DNA of 64,000 nucleotides from Arthrobacter sp. StoSoilB22. GTDB taxonomy: Bacteria > Actinomycetota > Actinomycetes > Actinomycetales > Micrococcaceae. The position numbers were made by a program, and so were the translations under genes. Within the stretch, counting starts at the first letter, position 1, and each line of letters starts with the position of its first letter. The notes beneath the pieces are model-generated. The model worked only from the letters and a program-made list of their open reading frames with translations. It made no database searches and had not been told where the DNA came from. This document shows, one piece after another, positions 24,584 through 33,704 of the stretch. The stretch is from assembly GCF_019977315.1 (NCBI RefSeq), contig NZ_AP024652.1, forward strand, positions 1,984,001 through 2,048,000, written 5' to 3'.

Positions 24584-25097
24584 ACAAACCACCCTGCCTG
24601 ACCAGGTCGGCAGGCGCAATGACAAGAAGTTTCCGGCCACGATATCAGACGTCGCGTTCGCAGCCGGCGTAGGGATTTCGACCGTATCCAATGTTTTGAA
24701 CCATCCCTACAAAGTTGCGGCCGCCACCCAGCAGAAGGTCAAACAGGCCATCGCTGACTTGGACTTCCAAAGATCGGAAGAAGCGGTTGCACTCAGGCGT
24801 GGAAAACGCGCAAGCCCGAACCGTTTTAGCGCGGATGTTGTTATTCCGCCGATCGATTCCGACAATACCAATAGGCCGGACGAGGCATTGGGTGGCGCGC
24901 CTGCCGCTGCCACGTACACGCCGGAATGTCTGAGCCCTGGAACCCGGGTGGAGATTTTGGATGACGGGCGAGTAATGGGAAGCGGCGTTGTTGATATGAG
25001 CATGGCAGATGGGTCGGCTGTCTGGCTGTGGATGGACTGCGGAGGCGGACGAAGGTTGATTCACAAGCAAGATGGTCTTGGAATACGGCCCCTGTAG
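24573..25097 (+). CDS. Mini-LacI protein: LacI DNA-binding head without the sugar-binding domain
   Basis: 174 residues from the GTG at 24573, preceded by GGGAGGGAAAG; a TTG six codons earlier is possible. Residues about 20-75 are a LacI helix-turn-helix with hinge region (TISDVAFAAGVGISTVSNVL, NHPYKVA ... KQAIADLDFQ). The 270-residue periplasmic-binding-type domain is absent. After a variable linker come about 55 residues (PGTRVEILDDGRVMGSGVVD, then WLWMDCGGGRRLIHKQDG) that look like a small beta-rich domain I cannot name. Dimerisation through a different domain, or constitutive DNA binding, is likely. The coupling to the esterase gene suggests a joint function. Confidence 0.75.
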   Translation: MGREQTTLPDQVGRRNDKKFPATISDVAFAAGVGISTVSNVLNHPYKVAAATQQKVKQAIADLDFQRSEEAVALRRGKRASPNRFSADVVIPPIDSDNTNRPDEALGGAPAAATYTPECLSPGTRVEILDDGRVMGSGVVDMSMADGSAVWLWMDCGGGRRLIHKQDGLGIRPL

Positions 25098-25222
25098 TCA
25101 AATGGCATTGAAGTGGAGCTACCGCTAAAGGTATTCCGCGCCGGCTTTGGCCTCTGGCATCCTCAATTTTGGCTCTTGGAGCACCGGGATTTGGGCCTCT
25201 GGCCCCGTGGTACTGGCTGGAG

Positions 25223-26407
25223 CTACGGACGTTTTTGCAAAGACACTGTTCGTTCATGCTCGGTCAGCGAACGAATGATGGCCCTTTCGTCGGGGGTGTT
25301 GTTTGGTTGGTGCAGCGTCAGAGCCAGACATCCCTCGTGGGTCCTGAAAATCATGCCGTGTCCGCCATCTGCGGACCAGAGAGCCTCTTGTTCCTGAGTC
25401 CAGGGGCCTTCGATAGTCCCCGATGCAGAGTGCGCGATGCCCATTGCGTAACCATGATCCCCGAAGCTGGACCACAACATCATCAGGTGTCCGTTGTCCA
25501 GGCGGAAGAGGGACGGTCCGTCGGTGACGTGTGCGGGAAAGCTGAAGCCGGGGGAGATTCCTTGCATGGGCCTTGACCAGTTGGCGTCCGATGCGCTGAA
25601 CAGAAACAATGGCGTACCGTCTGTGCAACGAAGGTCTGGGCTGAGTCGCTGGGCGTACATTGCACCGTCATGGACCTGTGTCCATTCATGACAGTAGACG
25701 ATCCAGGGCTGACCGTTCTCAAGGAACAAAGTCCCGTCGAGGCATTGCCATTTACTTGGCGTAATTGCGCCGTCGCTCCATGGCGTAAATGGACCGATAG
25801 GGTAGTCCGCTCTCAGAACTTGAGTTCCTCGGTGGCCGTTCAGGGCGGTGAACGTGGCGAACATGTACCAGTGGCCCAAGTACTCATGGACCTCAGGAGC
25901 CCAGTACATGCCTTGGCTCCAAAATCCTGAAGGCGGTCGGAATGCTGCAAAGGGACCTTCCCAATGGATCAAGTCCCTGCTTCGGTAGGTGTCAAAGCCC
26001 GTGCCGGCGCCGGACCATATGTTTTTGTCCGTGCTTCCGTAGAGGTAATAGGTGGAGGTTGTGCTGTCGCTGAGGATGAAAGGATCCCTTATTTGGATTT
26101 CGTTCAAGCTCATGTCCCTGCGTATCGGGATGGGAAGGAAGTGAGAATCTTCACTCGGCGACCCTGAACGTCCAGCCAGCATATTTTCAGTGGCAGCCTG
26201 GAGAAGGTCGTCGATAGCTGACTCAGAGATTCTGCCGTAGGTCAGCTGCCCTAGGTGAGACAGCGGACGCCCCAGTGCCAGGCCCAGATGCAGGGCTTCG
26301 AGACCGTACTGTGCCAGCAGTTCGCAGAACAGTGGGGCACCGACTGGATGGACCAGCCACTGTCCCATGGTGGCTTGACGGGTCAAGGTGTTGTTTGGAG
26401 TGATCAA
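25223..26407 (-). CDS. GH43-type glycosidase with an N-terminal helical module
   Basis: 394 residues from a TTG at 26407 preceded by GAAGGACC; the open frame starts earlier (26530) but would overlap the rhamnosidase gene. The first about 70 residues (TLTRQATMGQWLVHPVGAPL ... PLSHLGQLTYGRISESAIDD) are a small helical unit also seen at the N-termini of the proteins at 40272 and 43488. The remainder is a five-bladed propeller: IRDPFIL with the base aspartate, MYWAPEVHEY with the acid glutamate, and CLDGTLFLENGQPWIVYCHEW. Such enzymes remove arabinofuranosyl or xylosyl units. No signal peptide. It follows the GH78 gene by 55 bp in the same operon. Confidence 0.8.
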   Translation of the reverse strand: MITPNNTLTRQATMGQWLVHPVGAPLFCELLAQYGLEALHLGLALGRPLSHLGQLTYGRISESAIDDLLQAATENMLAGRSGSPSEDSHFLPIPIRRDMSLNEIQIRDPFILSDSTTSTYYLYGSTDKNIWSGAGTGFDTYRSRDLIHWEGPFAAFRPPSGFWSQGMYWAPEVHEYLGHWYMFATFTALNGHRGTQVLRADYPIGPFTPWSDGAITPSKWQCLDGTLFLENGQPWIVYCHEWTQVHDGAMYAQRLSPDLRCTDGTPLFLFSASDANWSRPMQGISPGFSFPAHVTDGPSLFRLDNGHLMMLWSSFGDHGYAMGIAHSASGTIEGPWTQEQEALWSADGGHGMIFRTHEGCLALTLHQPNNTPDERAIIRSLTEHERTVSLQKRP

Positions 26408-26462
26408 GGTGCTTGGTCCTTCATAGAGCAGGCCGGGAATGCAAAACTCGGAAAATTTGGAT

Positions 26463-29400
26463 TCACATGGTGAGTGGATCTGCAGGGCTCGTCGGGGCCT
26501 GGGATGGCAGGGGAGGTTTGGTGTCCTCAAATTCCAGGCGGTGGAAGCCCCCGGATAGCTTGGTCCCGGCGGCTGTCCCGATTCGGATCGTGGCGGTGGC
26601 CCCCCACGGAACCGTGACGTCCAGGCGCCACGCGCCGGACTGCCTGGTCCAGTTGATAGCTGCTTTCCCGCGTGGTGTCAGGTGCGAAAGTGCTCCGCCG
26701 GTCACCCGGGGATCGGCTATGGGTGAGATATCGAACTGTTCCCATCCTGGACGGGTGGACCGAAGCCCTCCAACTTTTTGCTGTACCCAGGCTGCAGCAC
26801 TGCCGAGGAAATAGTGGTTCCGGGACCTTGCTGAGGTGTCCCACGATTCAAGCAGAGTAGTCTCGCCGGCTTCGCGCCAGACCCCCCAGCCCGGCCTTGT
26901 GTGCTGGGTGGCTACGCTGAGCGCAATGTCATCCCGCCCGCCACTGGACAGCACGGGAAGTAGGTACTTTGCCCCAACTGCGCCGCAGTCCAGGTGCCCG
27001 GCTGTCCGTTCAAGGATGTCGGTGGTGAGTGAGTGAAAAACGTAACTTTGGTGTTGCCGGGGCACGGCGCCGAAGGCAAGGGGCAGTACGTTCATTGTCT
27101 GGCGGTAACCCAAGGCCTCATTGCCGTAAAATCCGACGCTTTCGTTGAAGAAGGCTTGATGATAAGCCGTTCCGACTCGTGAGGCTCGTTCGCTGAATCG
27201 CGCCGCATTCCTATGTTCGCCAAGGGCTGTCGAAATGTCGGCTGCTGTCGCCAGGACCTTCATCAGCATCACTGTGGCAGTTGGTGCTGATCCCTCGGGT
27301 GCACGTTCATGGCCCGGCGCGAGCCAGTCTCCGTAGCTGGGATGCCGCCAGATACCCTCATCGGACAAAGAGTACATGGCGTCCGCGTATCGGGTCACCA
27401 TCTCGTGGTGTCGTTCCAACAACTTGATGTCACCGTATTCCCAGTACAGGTTCCAAGGAATCAGAACGGCCGATGCGCTCCATGCTGGGTCGGGGGCCCG
27501 TCCCCATCCTGGCGTGGGAACGATGTTTGAGATGACCCCGGCGTTGTCCTGAGCATCGGCGTGGTCATCGATCCATTTACCGAAAGTAGATTTCAGGTCG
27601 AACTGGTGGATAAGGGCTTCGGCCGCCAAGTGGGCGTCTGCTGTCCAACCGTTCTTTTCGTAGACGGGGGTGTCCGTGGGGATGCCGTGCAGGTTATTGA
27701 GAAAGGTCTTTCCCAATGCGCGGTCAAGCCAGGTGAGAGTTTCCTCGCTGCTGTCGAAGGCACCGATGGTTTTAACGTCAGTGTGCATGGGAATCGAAGT
27801 GATGTCGTGCACTGTCAGAGGACCATCGGCTTCGATCGACACATACCGGTATCCTTTGTAGCTGAACTTCGGTTCCCAGCAGATTTGGTCGGCCGAGGAA
27901 TCAAAAATCAGGCGGTCCGTCTGGGTTGGTCCGGCTGCCAATACGTTCTCGCAAGATACCGTGCCGTCTTCATTGAGGGTTTCGCCGTACTTTACCCGGA
28001 CTTCTGTGGCGCCCGGGACGCTTAGCGTGCATCGGACCCGACCGGCCACCATATCGGCAAAATCGTACACTCTTTCCGTCCCCGCATAGTGCACTGATAC
28101 GGGCGGCTTTCCTGATCCAAGCGTGACAGGAGGGAGGGCCGCTGGGCGCAGGGTGCCGGTTGGCGCATCTACCAGGACAGCGGGTTCCCAAACAGGTTCC
28201 TCTTCAGCCTGCATCTGCCAAACTTCGCCAGAATAGAGCAGCTCGCTTACAACCTGTCCTGTTGAGGCTTCCCAGTGCGGACCGGAGCAAATAGCATGCC
28301 GATTCCCATCCTGGTCTACGTACTCCAACTGGGCGATTGCCATTGGTTCTTGAGACCACGGTGCTATGTGCCAACCCCAGATGCTTGCTCCCCGTGCGGA
28401 GAAGAATCCACGCCCCAGCTCCACCACGAGGGTGTTCTCCCCGGCGTTCAGATGGCCGGTTACGTCGTAGCTTCTGTATAGGACTGTTTTCGTAAAGTCT
28501 GTTGTCGCCGGTTCAAGTTCATTGCCGAGAGATGTGCCATTGATACTGAACGCGCCATAGCCAATCCCCACTGCGTAGAGACGGGCTGAGGTCACCCCTG
28601 CCGGGATGGTGAAGCTGGTTCTCAGGACAGGATTGGGTGCCGGGAGCGTTTCTACGGCCAAGGTACGGACTCCAGGGACCAGGACGCCGTCCACCGTTGC
28701 TTCGCCCAGAACCGGGAGCGGCCCCACTCCGTCATCTTCAGAAAGGCGTGCTGTTGATGTTGCTCTGCGCCAGCCAAGTTGTCCTTGCTCGCATGTGATC
28801 GACAGTGTGTAAGTGCCGGGAGGCGCCGGTGGGCCTACTTCGAGGTAGTACGTGAACCGGGCCCATGTGTTCCATCTTCCATCCAGCTCCCGCTCGGCAA
28901 CGACGTCACCGGCGCTGTTCCGTAGTTGCATGCGGGCAACGACGTCGGAAGGAATGTCACCGTCCAGGTCGACGCTGACGGCCGTGACGGGACCGCTTGA
29001 TTGAAATGACTGAACCAGGGTGTTCCCGGGGCCCATCCAGTCGACGGTGTCCGAGTAAATAGACGCGATGACCCGGGTTTCTGCGGGGGTCCAGCGCGCA
29101 ACCCACTTAGCCTGCCAGTCCGAATCGCCAAGTAGGGGCGTCTCCCACTTCGCCCATTCGCTCCACGGAGACCACTGCCCGTCCGCGTCGGCTATGCGAA
29201 CCCTCCACTTGTAACGGGCCCGGCTCCGCAGCACCAGATCAACGCGAAGCTGCGGCGCTCTTGAGACCACGGCTCCCGAATCGCCGACGATGGCCCCTGT
29301 CTCGTCTTCGACGATAATTCTGAGTTGCTCTTGACCTGGAGTTGGAGCCCAAGAAAGCATCGGAACATCCCCTACGCCCAGAGGAAAAACGTACCCGTCC

Positions 29401-29492
29401 GTTCGGAGGTCCTGTGGTTGGGAAAGTGGAATCAAGGGAATCTCCGGAATCTTTAGCGATCTAAATGAGGTGCGTGGAGGCGAGTCAGCCAT
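26463..29492 (-). CDS. GH78 alpha-L-rhamnosidase
   Basis: 1009 residues from ATG 29492 (AGGTGG upstream; the frame opens at 29510). Domain order: N-terminal fibronectin-like domain (MLSWAPTP ... RYKWRVRIADADGQWSPWS), carbohydrate-binding beta domains with YAVGIGYGAFSINGT, then the (alpha/alpha)6 barrel with DTPVYEKNGWTADAHLAAEA holding the acid residue and GETTLLESWD holding the base, and a C-terminal beta sandwich (SHLTPRGKAAINWTR). Full family length. No signal peptide, so rhamnose is cut from imported glycosides. The GH43 gene follows it. Confidence 0.92.
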   Translation of the reverse strand: MADSPPRTSFRSLKIPEIPLIPLSQPQDLRTDGYVFPLGVGDVPMLSWAPTPGQEQLRIIVEDETGAIVGDSGAVVSRAPQLRVDLVLRSRARYKWRVRIADADGQWSPWSEWAKWETPLLGDSDWQAKWVARWTPAETRVIASIYSDTVDWMGPGNTLVQSFQSSGPVTAVSVDLDGDIPSDVVARMQLRNSAGDVVAERELDGRWNTWARFTYYLEVGPPAPPGTYTLSITCEQGQLGWRRATSTARLSEDDGVGPLPVLGEATVDGVLVPGVRTLAVETLPAPNPVLRTSFTIPAGVTSARLYAVGIGYGAFSINGTSLGNELEPATTDFTKTVLYRSYDVTGHLNAGENTLVVELGRGFFSARGASIWGWHIAPWSQEPMAIAQLEYVDQDGNRHAICSGPHWEASTGQVVSELLYSGEVWQMQAEEEPVWEPAVLVDAPTGTLRPAALPPVTLGSGKPPVSVHYAGTERVYDFADMVAGRVRCTLSVPGATEVRVKYGETLNEDGTVSCENVLAAGPTQTDRLIFDSSADQICWEPKFSYKGYRYVSIEADGPLTVHDITSIPMHTDVKTIGAFDSSEETLTWLDRALGKTFLNNLHGIPTDTPVYEKNGWTADAHLAAEALIHQFDLKSTFGKWIDDHADAQDNAGVISNIVPTPGWGRAPDPAWSASAVLIPWNLYWEYGDIKLLERHHEMVTRYADAMYSLSDEGIWRHPSYGDWLAPGHERAPEGSAPTATVMLMKVLATAADISTALGEHRNAARFSERASRVGTAYHQAFFNESVGFYGNEALGYRQTMNVLPLAFGAVPRQHQSYVFHSLTTDILERTAGHLDCGAVGAKYLLPVLSSGGRDDIALSVATQHTRPGWGVWREAGETTLLESWDTSARSRNHYFLGSAAAWVQQKVGGLRSTRPGWEQFDISPIADPRVTGGALSHLTPRGKAAINWTRQSGAWRLDVTVPWGATATIRIGTAAGTKLSGGFHRLEFEDTKPPLPSQAPTSPADPLTM

Positions 29493-29513
29493 CACGCCAC
29501 CTAACCACAATCC

Positions 29514-29530
29514 ATTCCATTTATCGAAAC
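29514..29530. promoter_or_regulatory. Partial IclR-type site in the GH78/GH3 divergent region
   Basis: ATTCC ATTTATC GAAAC. The left half and centre match the IclR-type sites, the right half less well. It lies 22 bp from the GH78 start on one side and overlaps a LacI-like palindrome on the other, so its regulator is uncertain. Confidence 0.35.
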
Positions 29531-29564
29531 GTTATTGCGATAGTTGTTAGAGTGAGCCTAGGAT
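29522..29564 (+). promoter_or_regulatory. Candidate GH3 promoter with overlapping LacI-type operator
   Basis: A -35 TTGCGA (29535-29540) and -10 TAGGAT (29559-29564) are 18 bp apart. TATCG (29522-29526) and CGATA (29538-29542) form an imperfect palindrome around an AACGTT core (29528-29533), the signature of LacI/GalR operators, and cover the -35. Control by a LacI-family protein such as the one at 24573 is possible but unproven. Confidence 0.4.
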
Positions 29565-29764
29565 TGGCGGGCACGGTTCGTCAATACACCTCCCTGTGGG
29601 TTGCAAGGCGGCCGATGACGTGCACGTCTTTGACCAACAGCGTGCAACTCTGCACGCAAAGTCCGGCGCCCAGTCGTCCGGCGCGGCGGTCCGCCCGCCG
29701 TTCCAGCCCCCGGACGTGAAAACCAGTCCGCCGGGCACACCCTCTGGTAGACGAAGGACACAAC

Positions 29765-32227
29765 ATGAGCACAAACGCAACGACACCATGGATGGACCAG
29801 CACCTACCCGCAGTCCAGCGGGCGGAACTCCTACTGAGAAAGCTGAGCCTCGACGAAAAGATGGCTCAGGTCTCCTGCTACTTTCCTACCGACATAACGC
29901 AGACCGCCGACTTCTCTGAGCGTTTCCCCTTTGGAATCGGCGAAGTATCCTGCCTTGAAGCCCGATCCGCGCCCACGCGGGACGAGGTCACTGCGTTCCA
30001 GCGTAAGGTTCAGAGCGATGCAATGGCGGGTTCCGGGCATGGGATCCCGGCAATATTTCACATGGAGGGGCTCTGTGGCGCGTACCTTCCTGGAGCAACC
30101 AGCTTTCCTTCCGGGTTGGGACGGGCGGCAGGCTGGAATGTTGACGTGGAGCGGAAGATTGGGCAAATCGTAGGCCAACAGGAACGTGCTTTCGGCATTA
30201 CGCATACTTTGGCACCAGTCCTTGATGTTTCACGGGATCCGAGGATGGGGCGGCAGGGCGAAACATATGGTGAGGACCCCACTCTCGCATCTGCTCTGGG
30301 CGTCGCTTACACGACGGGGCTCCAAAGCGAAGACGAGTCAGGCCTACGCACCGAGGCGGTGGCGAAGCATTTCGTCGGATCCCACCACACCGAGGGCGGA
30401 ATCCATGGGGCCCACTGCGATGTCCCCGACCGACTGTTGCTGGAGTTCTACGGCAAACCCTTCCAGGCAGCGATTACCTTGGGCGAGCTCCGGGGTGTGA
30501 TGCCTTCCTATAACTCAGTGGGCGGCGAGCCTATGTCCGCCTCCGTACGGCTCCTCAAAACGGTGCTGCGGGAACAAATGGGGTTCGGTGGCTTGCTTGT
30601 CTCTGATTACGGCGCCGTTGGAAACCTTCACACCGTCCAGCGTGTCGCACAGTCCGATGCTCATGCCGGACTGGCGGCCCTGCGCGCGGGCATGGACGTC
30701 GAACTGCATGTGCCACAAGGATTCGGCCCGGAGCTGCGCGAGTGGTTCGCAAACGGACGCGCCGACATTGCACTTCTCGACAAGGCGGTTCACCGGGTGC
30801 TCACCGCAAAGTTCCGCATGGGCCTCTTCGAGCATCCTTTCGCTCCGGACCCGGCTGAGCGCGAAGCCCCATTTCAGTCACCCGCCAACGCGGCAGTCGC
30901 TGTGCAATGTGCACGGGAGTCGCTCGTTCTGTTGCACAATGACGGAGCTCTGCCTTTACGGCCCAACCTTCAAAGGCTGGCGGTTATCGGGTGCCACGCG
31001 GCGACAGCGCGGTTCTTCTTCGGCGGCTACACCCACTACTCGATGGCGGAGGGAAAACTCGCCGCAAACGCCTCAATGGCCGGCCTCGCCACCAGCAGCG
31101 AAAACCATCAGACCGTGACCACTACCGTTCCAGGCACCACCATCGAGGCCTCCGACGGCCCCGCCTTCGAGGAACTGCTGCACCTCCAGCAGCCCGGCAT
31201 CCGCAGCCTCCTCGACGAGCTCCGCATCCGACTGCCCGAAACGGAGGTGGCTTGGGCGTACGGCTACCCAATTGCTGGCGACGACGACTCCGGACACGAC
31301 GAAGCGATCGCTCTCGCCGAGAGCGCCGACGTCGTGCTCCTGACGCTCGGAGGCAAACACGGAACTGCATCCATCGCCTCGATGGGCGAGGGCATTGATG
31401 CTACAGACATCAACCTGCCGCGCTGTCAGGACGATCTGATCGTCAAGCTCGCTCGTTTGGGCAAGCCGGTGATCGGCGTGCATCTTGATGGTCGACCGGT
31501 GTCCAGCGACGCCGCAGACACGCATTTGGCCGCCCTTCTTGAAGCATGGAGCCCCGGCGAAGGCGGTGCCGAAGCAATAGTGGACGTCCTGACCGGCGCC
31601 CATGCTCCCAGCGGCCGACTGCCGGTGAGCATAGCTCACAACTCTGGCCAGGTCCCTATCTACTACAACCACCCACACGGGTCGGCTTGGCACCAGGGCT
31701 ATAGCATCGGCTTCTCCGACTACGTCGATGCCCCCCACACTCCACGGTATCCCTTTGGGCATGGGCTGTCCTACACCACCTTTGACTACGCCGATATGGC
31801 CCTTTCAAGGCCCGAGGTGGACGGCGGCGATACTGTAGACATTTCCTTCACAGTGACAAACAGCGGCCACCGACCCGGGACTGAGGTCGTTCAGCTTTAT
31901 GTAAGTGACCGATTCGCCAGTACTTCGAGGCCCGTTATGGAACTCGCCGGCTTCCGTCGGCTCGAACTCGAGCCGGCGCAGACTGCCCGAGTCGAATTCC
32001 ATCTCGAGATCAGCCAACTGGCCTTTCTCGACGAAAACATGCGCTGGCGGGTTGAGGCTGGCGAAGTCGACGTCATGGTGGGAAGCTCCTCGAACGATCC
32101 GCGGCTGACCGAGACCCTTTCGATTACTACTGACACCATCATTGATGGACAGACCCGGGGTTTCTACGCCCGGTCTCACGATGTGGGGTTGGTTAGGCCA
32201 CATGAGGCACTTGGAGCCACCACCTAA
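29765..32227 (+). CDS. GH3 beta-glucosidase/beta-xylosidase
   Basis: 820 residues; GAAGGACACAAC precedes the ATG. The N-terminal TIM barrel has KHF at 201-203 and the nucleophile Asp281 in LLVSDYGAVGN. The alpha/beta sandwich follows, then a fibronectin-III-like C-terminal domain (GHRPGTEVVQLYVSDRFAS ... AGFRRLELEPAQTARVEF). Length and order are normal for three-domain GH3 enzymes that remove terminal beta-glucose, xylose or related residues. No signal peptide. It is divergent from the GH78/GH43 operon and followed 56 bp later by a second GH43-like gene. Confidence 0.93.
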   Translation: MSTNATTPWMDQHLPAVQRAELLLRKLSLDEKMAQVSCYFPTDITQTADFSERFPFGIGEVSCLEARSAPTRDEVTAFQRKVQSDAMAGSGHGIPAIFHMEGLCGAYLPGATSFPSGLGRAAGWNVDVERKIGQIVGQQERAFGITHTLAPVLDVSRDPRMGRQGETYGEDPTLASALGVAYTTGLQSEDESGLRTEAVAKHFVGSHHTEGGIHGAHCDVPDRLLLEFYGKPFQAAITLGELRGVMPSYNSVGGEPMSASVRLLKTVLREQMGFGGLLVSDYGAVGNLHTVQRVAQSDAHAGLAALRAGMDVELHVPQGFGPELREWFANGRADIALLDKAVHRVLTAKFRMGLFEHPFAPDPAEREAPFQSPANAAVAVQCARESLVLLHNDGALPLRPNLQRLAVIGCHAATARFFFGGYTHYSMAEGKLAANASMAGLATSSENHQTVTTTVPGTTIEASDGPAFEELLHLQQPGIRSLLDELRIRLPETEVAWAYGYPIAGDDDSGHDEAIALAESADVVLLTLGGKHGTASIASMGEGIDATDINLPRCQDDLIVKLARLGKPVIGVHLDGRPVSSDAADTHLAALLEAWSPGEGGAEAIVDVLTGAHAPSGRLPVSIAHNSGQVPIYYNHPHGSAWHQGYSIGFSDYVDAPHTPRYPFGHGLSYTTFDYADMALSRPEVDGGDTVDISFTVTNSGHRPGTEVVQLYVSDRFASTSRPVMELAGFRRLELEPAQTARVEFHLEISQLAFLDENMRWRVEAGEVDVMVGSSSNDPRLTETLSITTDTIIDGQTRGFYARSHDVGLVRPHEALGATT

Positions 32228-32283
32228 GCCAGTTCCTCTTCTGGCAACCCCTGGGACCAGCGACAAGCACGGAAAGAGAATCG

Positions 32284-33324
32284 ATGACGATGTATAACAG
32301 CATCCGTCCAGGTCAGCCTTGGATTGACTCGAACGGTAACCGCATTCAGGCACACGGTGGATCGATGCATGTGGAAGACGGCGTTTTCTATTGGTACGGC
32401 GAGAACAAAGAGCGGACGCTTCCAGGTAGCGGCATCTGGCATTGGGGGGTTCGTGCTTACTCGTCCACCGATCTCTACAACTGGGACGACAGGGGCCTGA
32501 TCATCCCGCCTGCGGAGGACGACATGGGATCACCCCTGCATCCCACCCGCTTCATGGACCGCCCCCACATCATCTACAACAGTCACACCAAGAAGTACGT
32601 CTGCTGGCTGAAGATTATGGAAGACGGCGCCCAACGGTCCACTATCCTCACCGCCGATTCATTCCTGGGGCCATATGAAATAGCGAAAAGCGGCGTCAAG
32701 CCACTTGGCATGCATGCTGGCGACTTCGACTTGGTTATTGAGCCAACTGATGGAAAGGCCTACTACTACTTCGAGCGCGTACACAGCGAATTGGTATGTG
32801 CCGATCTCACCGAGGATTACACCGACGTCACGGGCTATTACTCAACGCACTTCCATCACCCGGCGCCACCATATGTTCGGGAGGCGCCGGCTCACTTCAA
32901 GCGTGGAAGCATGCACTATCTGGTCACCTCCGGAACCACTGGCTATTTCCCCAATCCCTCAGAGCTGGCCAGCGCTCCCTCCTATCACGGACCTTGGACG
33001 GTTCTGGGCAACCCCCACGTTGATGACAAAAGTGAAACCTCCTTTCGGAGCCAGATCAGCTGCGTCTTTAAACACCCCACCAAATCGGACCTTTACATTG
33101 CCATGGCCGATAGGTGGCGGCCAGACCTCAGTCCTGAAGATTCCGACGCCCGCGGATTGTTTGAACGGCGGTTTGCCGGTACTCCATACCCCGATGACGT
33201 TCAAGAAGACTTCAGCGTTATAGACACCTCGCAATCCGACTACGTTTGGCTCCCCTTCGCATTTGATGGAGATGTTCCACGGCTGAAATGGGAGGACGAA
33301 TGGCGGATAGAGGATTTCGACTAG
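32284..33324 (+). CDS. GH43-like glycosidase (exo-beta-1,3-galactanase type)
   Basis: 346 residues. The N-terminus (RPGQPWIDSNGNRIQAHGGS, VFYWYGENK) is the pattern of GH43 enzymes related to exo-beta-1,3-galactanases, where the usual catalytic base position is altered. Further propeller features are RAYSSTDLYNWDDRGLI, RPHIIYNSHTKKYVCW, GDFDLVIEPTDGKAYYYF and WLPFAFDGDVPRLKW. No signal peptide. Probable operon with the GH3 gene. It may remove galactose from arabinogalactan-type side chains or a different beta-linked sugar; substrate is inferred from the subfamily only. Confidence 0.75.
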   Translation: MTMYNSIRPGQPWIDSNGNRIQAHGGSMHVEDGVFYWYGENKERTLPGSGIWHWGVRAYSSTDLYNWDDRGLIIPPAEDDMGSPLHPTRFMDRPHIIYNSHTKKYVCWLKIMEDGAQRSTILTADSFLGPYEIAKSGVKPLGMHAGDFDLVIEPTDGKAYYYFERVHSELVCADLTEDYTDVTGYYSTHFHHPAPPYVREAPAHFKRGSMHYLVTSGTTGYFPNPSELASAPSYHGPWTVLGNPHVDDKSETSFRSQISCVFKHPTKSDLYIAMADRWRPDLSPEDSDARGLFERRFAGTPYPDDVQEDFSVIDTSQSDYVWLPFAFDGDVPRLKWEDEWRIEDFD

Positions 33325-33704
33325 CCAAGAGCGGACCGACAGCTTGGCATCATGGGAGCTAGCCCGGCGTGGCGTCAAGGGCCGAGACCTCTGCTCTCGA
33401 CTTGTGTCACATCTTCTATTTCGACATTGGAAAACCTTCGTATGCCAGGCCACCCGTGAGAACGCTGGCCTTGCGCCACGGCCAAGCGAAGCTCGGCTTG
33501 TAGGCCCGGAGTGGGACTGGATGCTCCGCCGGGATCCCTTCGGGTTCGAAGACAACACCCCGTATCCGTTCGATCATCCAAGCGATCACTTTCAATGAAC
33601 CAGGCCCCTGAAGTTGTTGACCTAATGGGGCTCTGGACGGTTAGACTTGATTCTAACTAATGACATACTGTTCACACTATCGAAATACTCAATGAGGAGA
33701 AGGA
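33325..33704. other. 380-bp interval before the serine hydrolase
   Basis: An 84-codon frame (33344-33598) has no ribosome site and no recognised content, though its tail DPFGFEDNTPYPFDHPSDHF is protein-like and could be a relic. At 33640-33657 an inverted repeat GTTAGA-N6-TCTAAC lies about 50 bp before the serine hydrolase start and is a possible operator. Confidence 0.45.

Noticed and set aside
33344..33598. 84-codon frame between GH43-like and serine hydrolase genes
   Set aside because: No ribosome site and no family; noted only in the interval entry.
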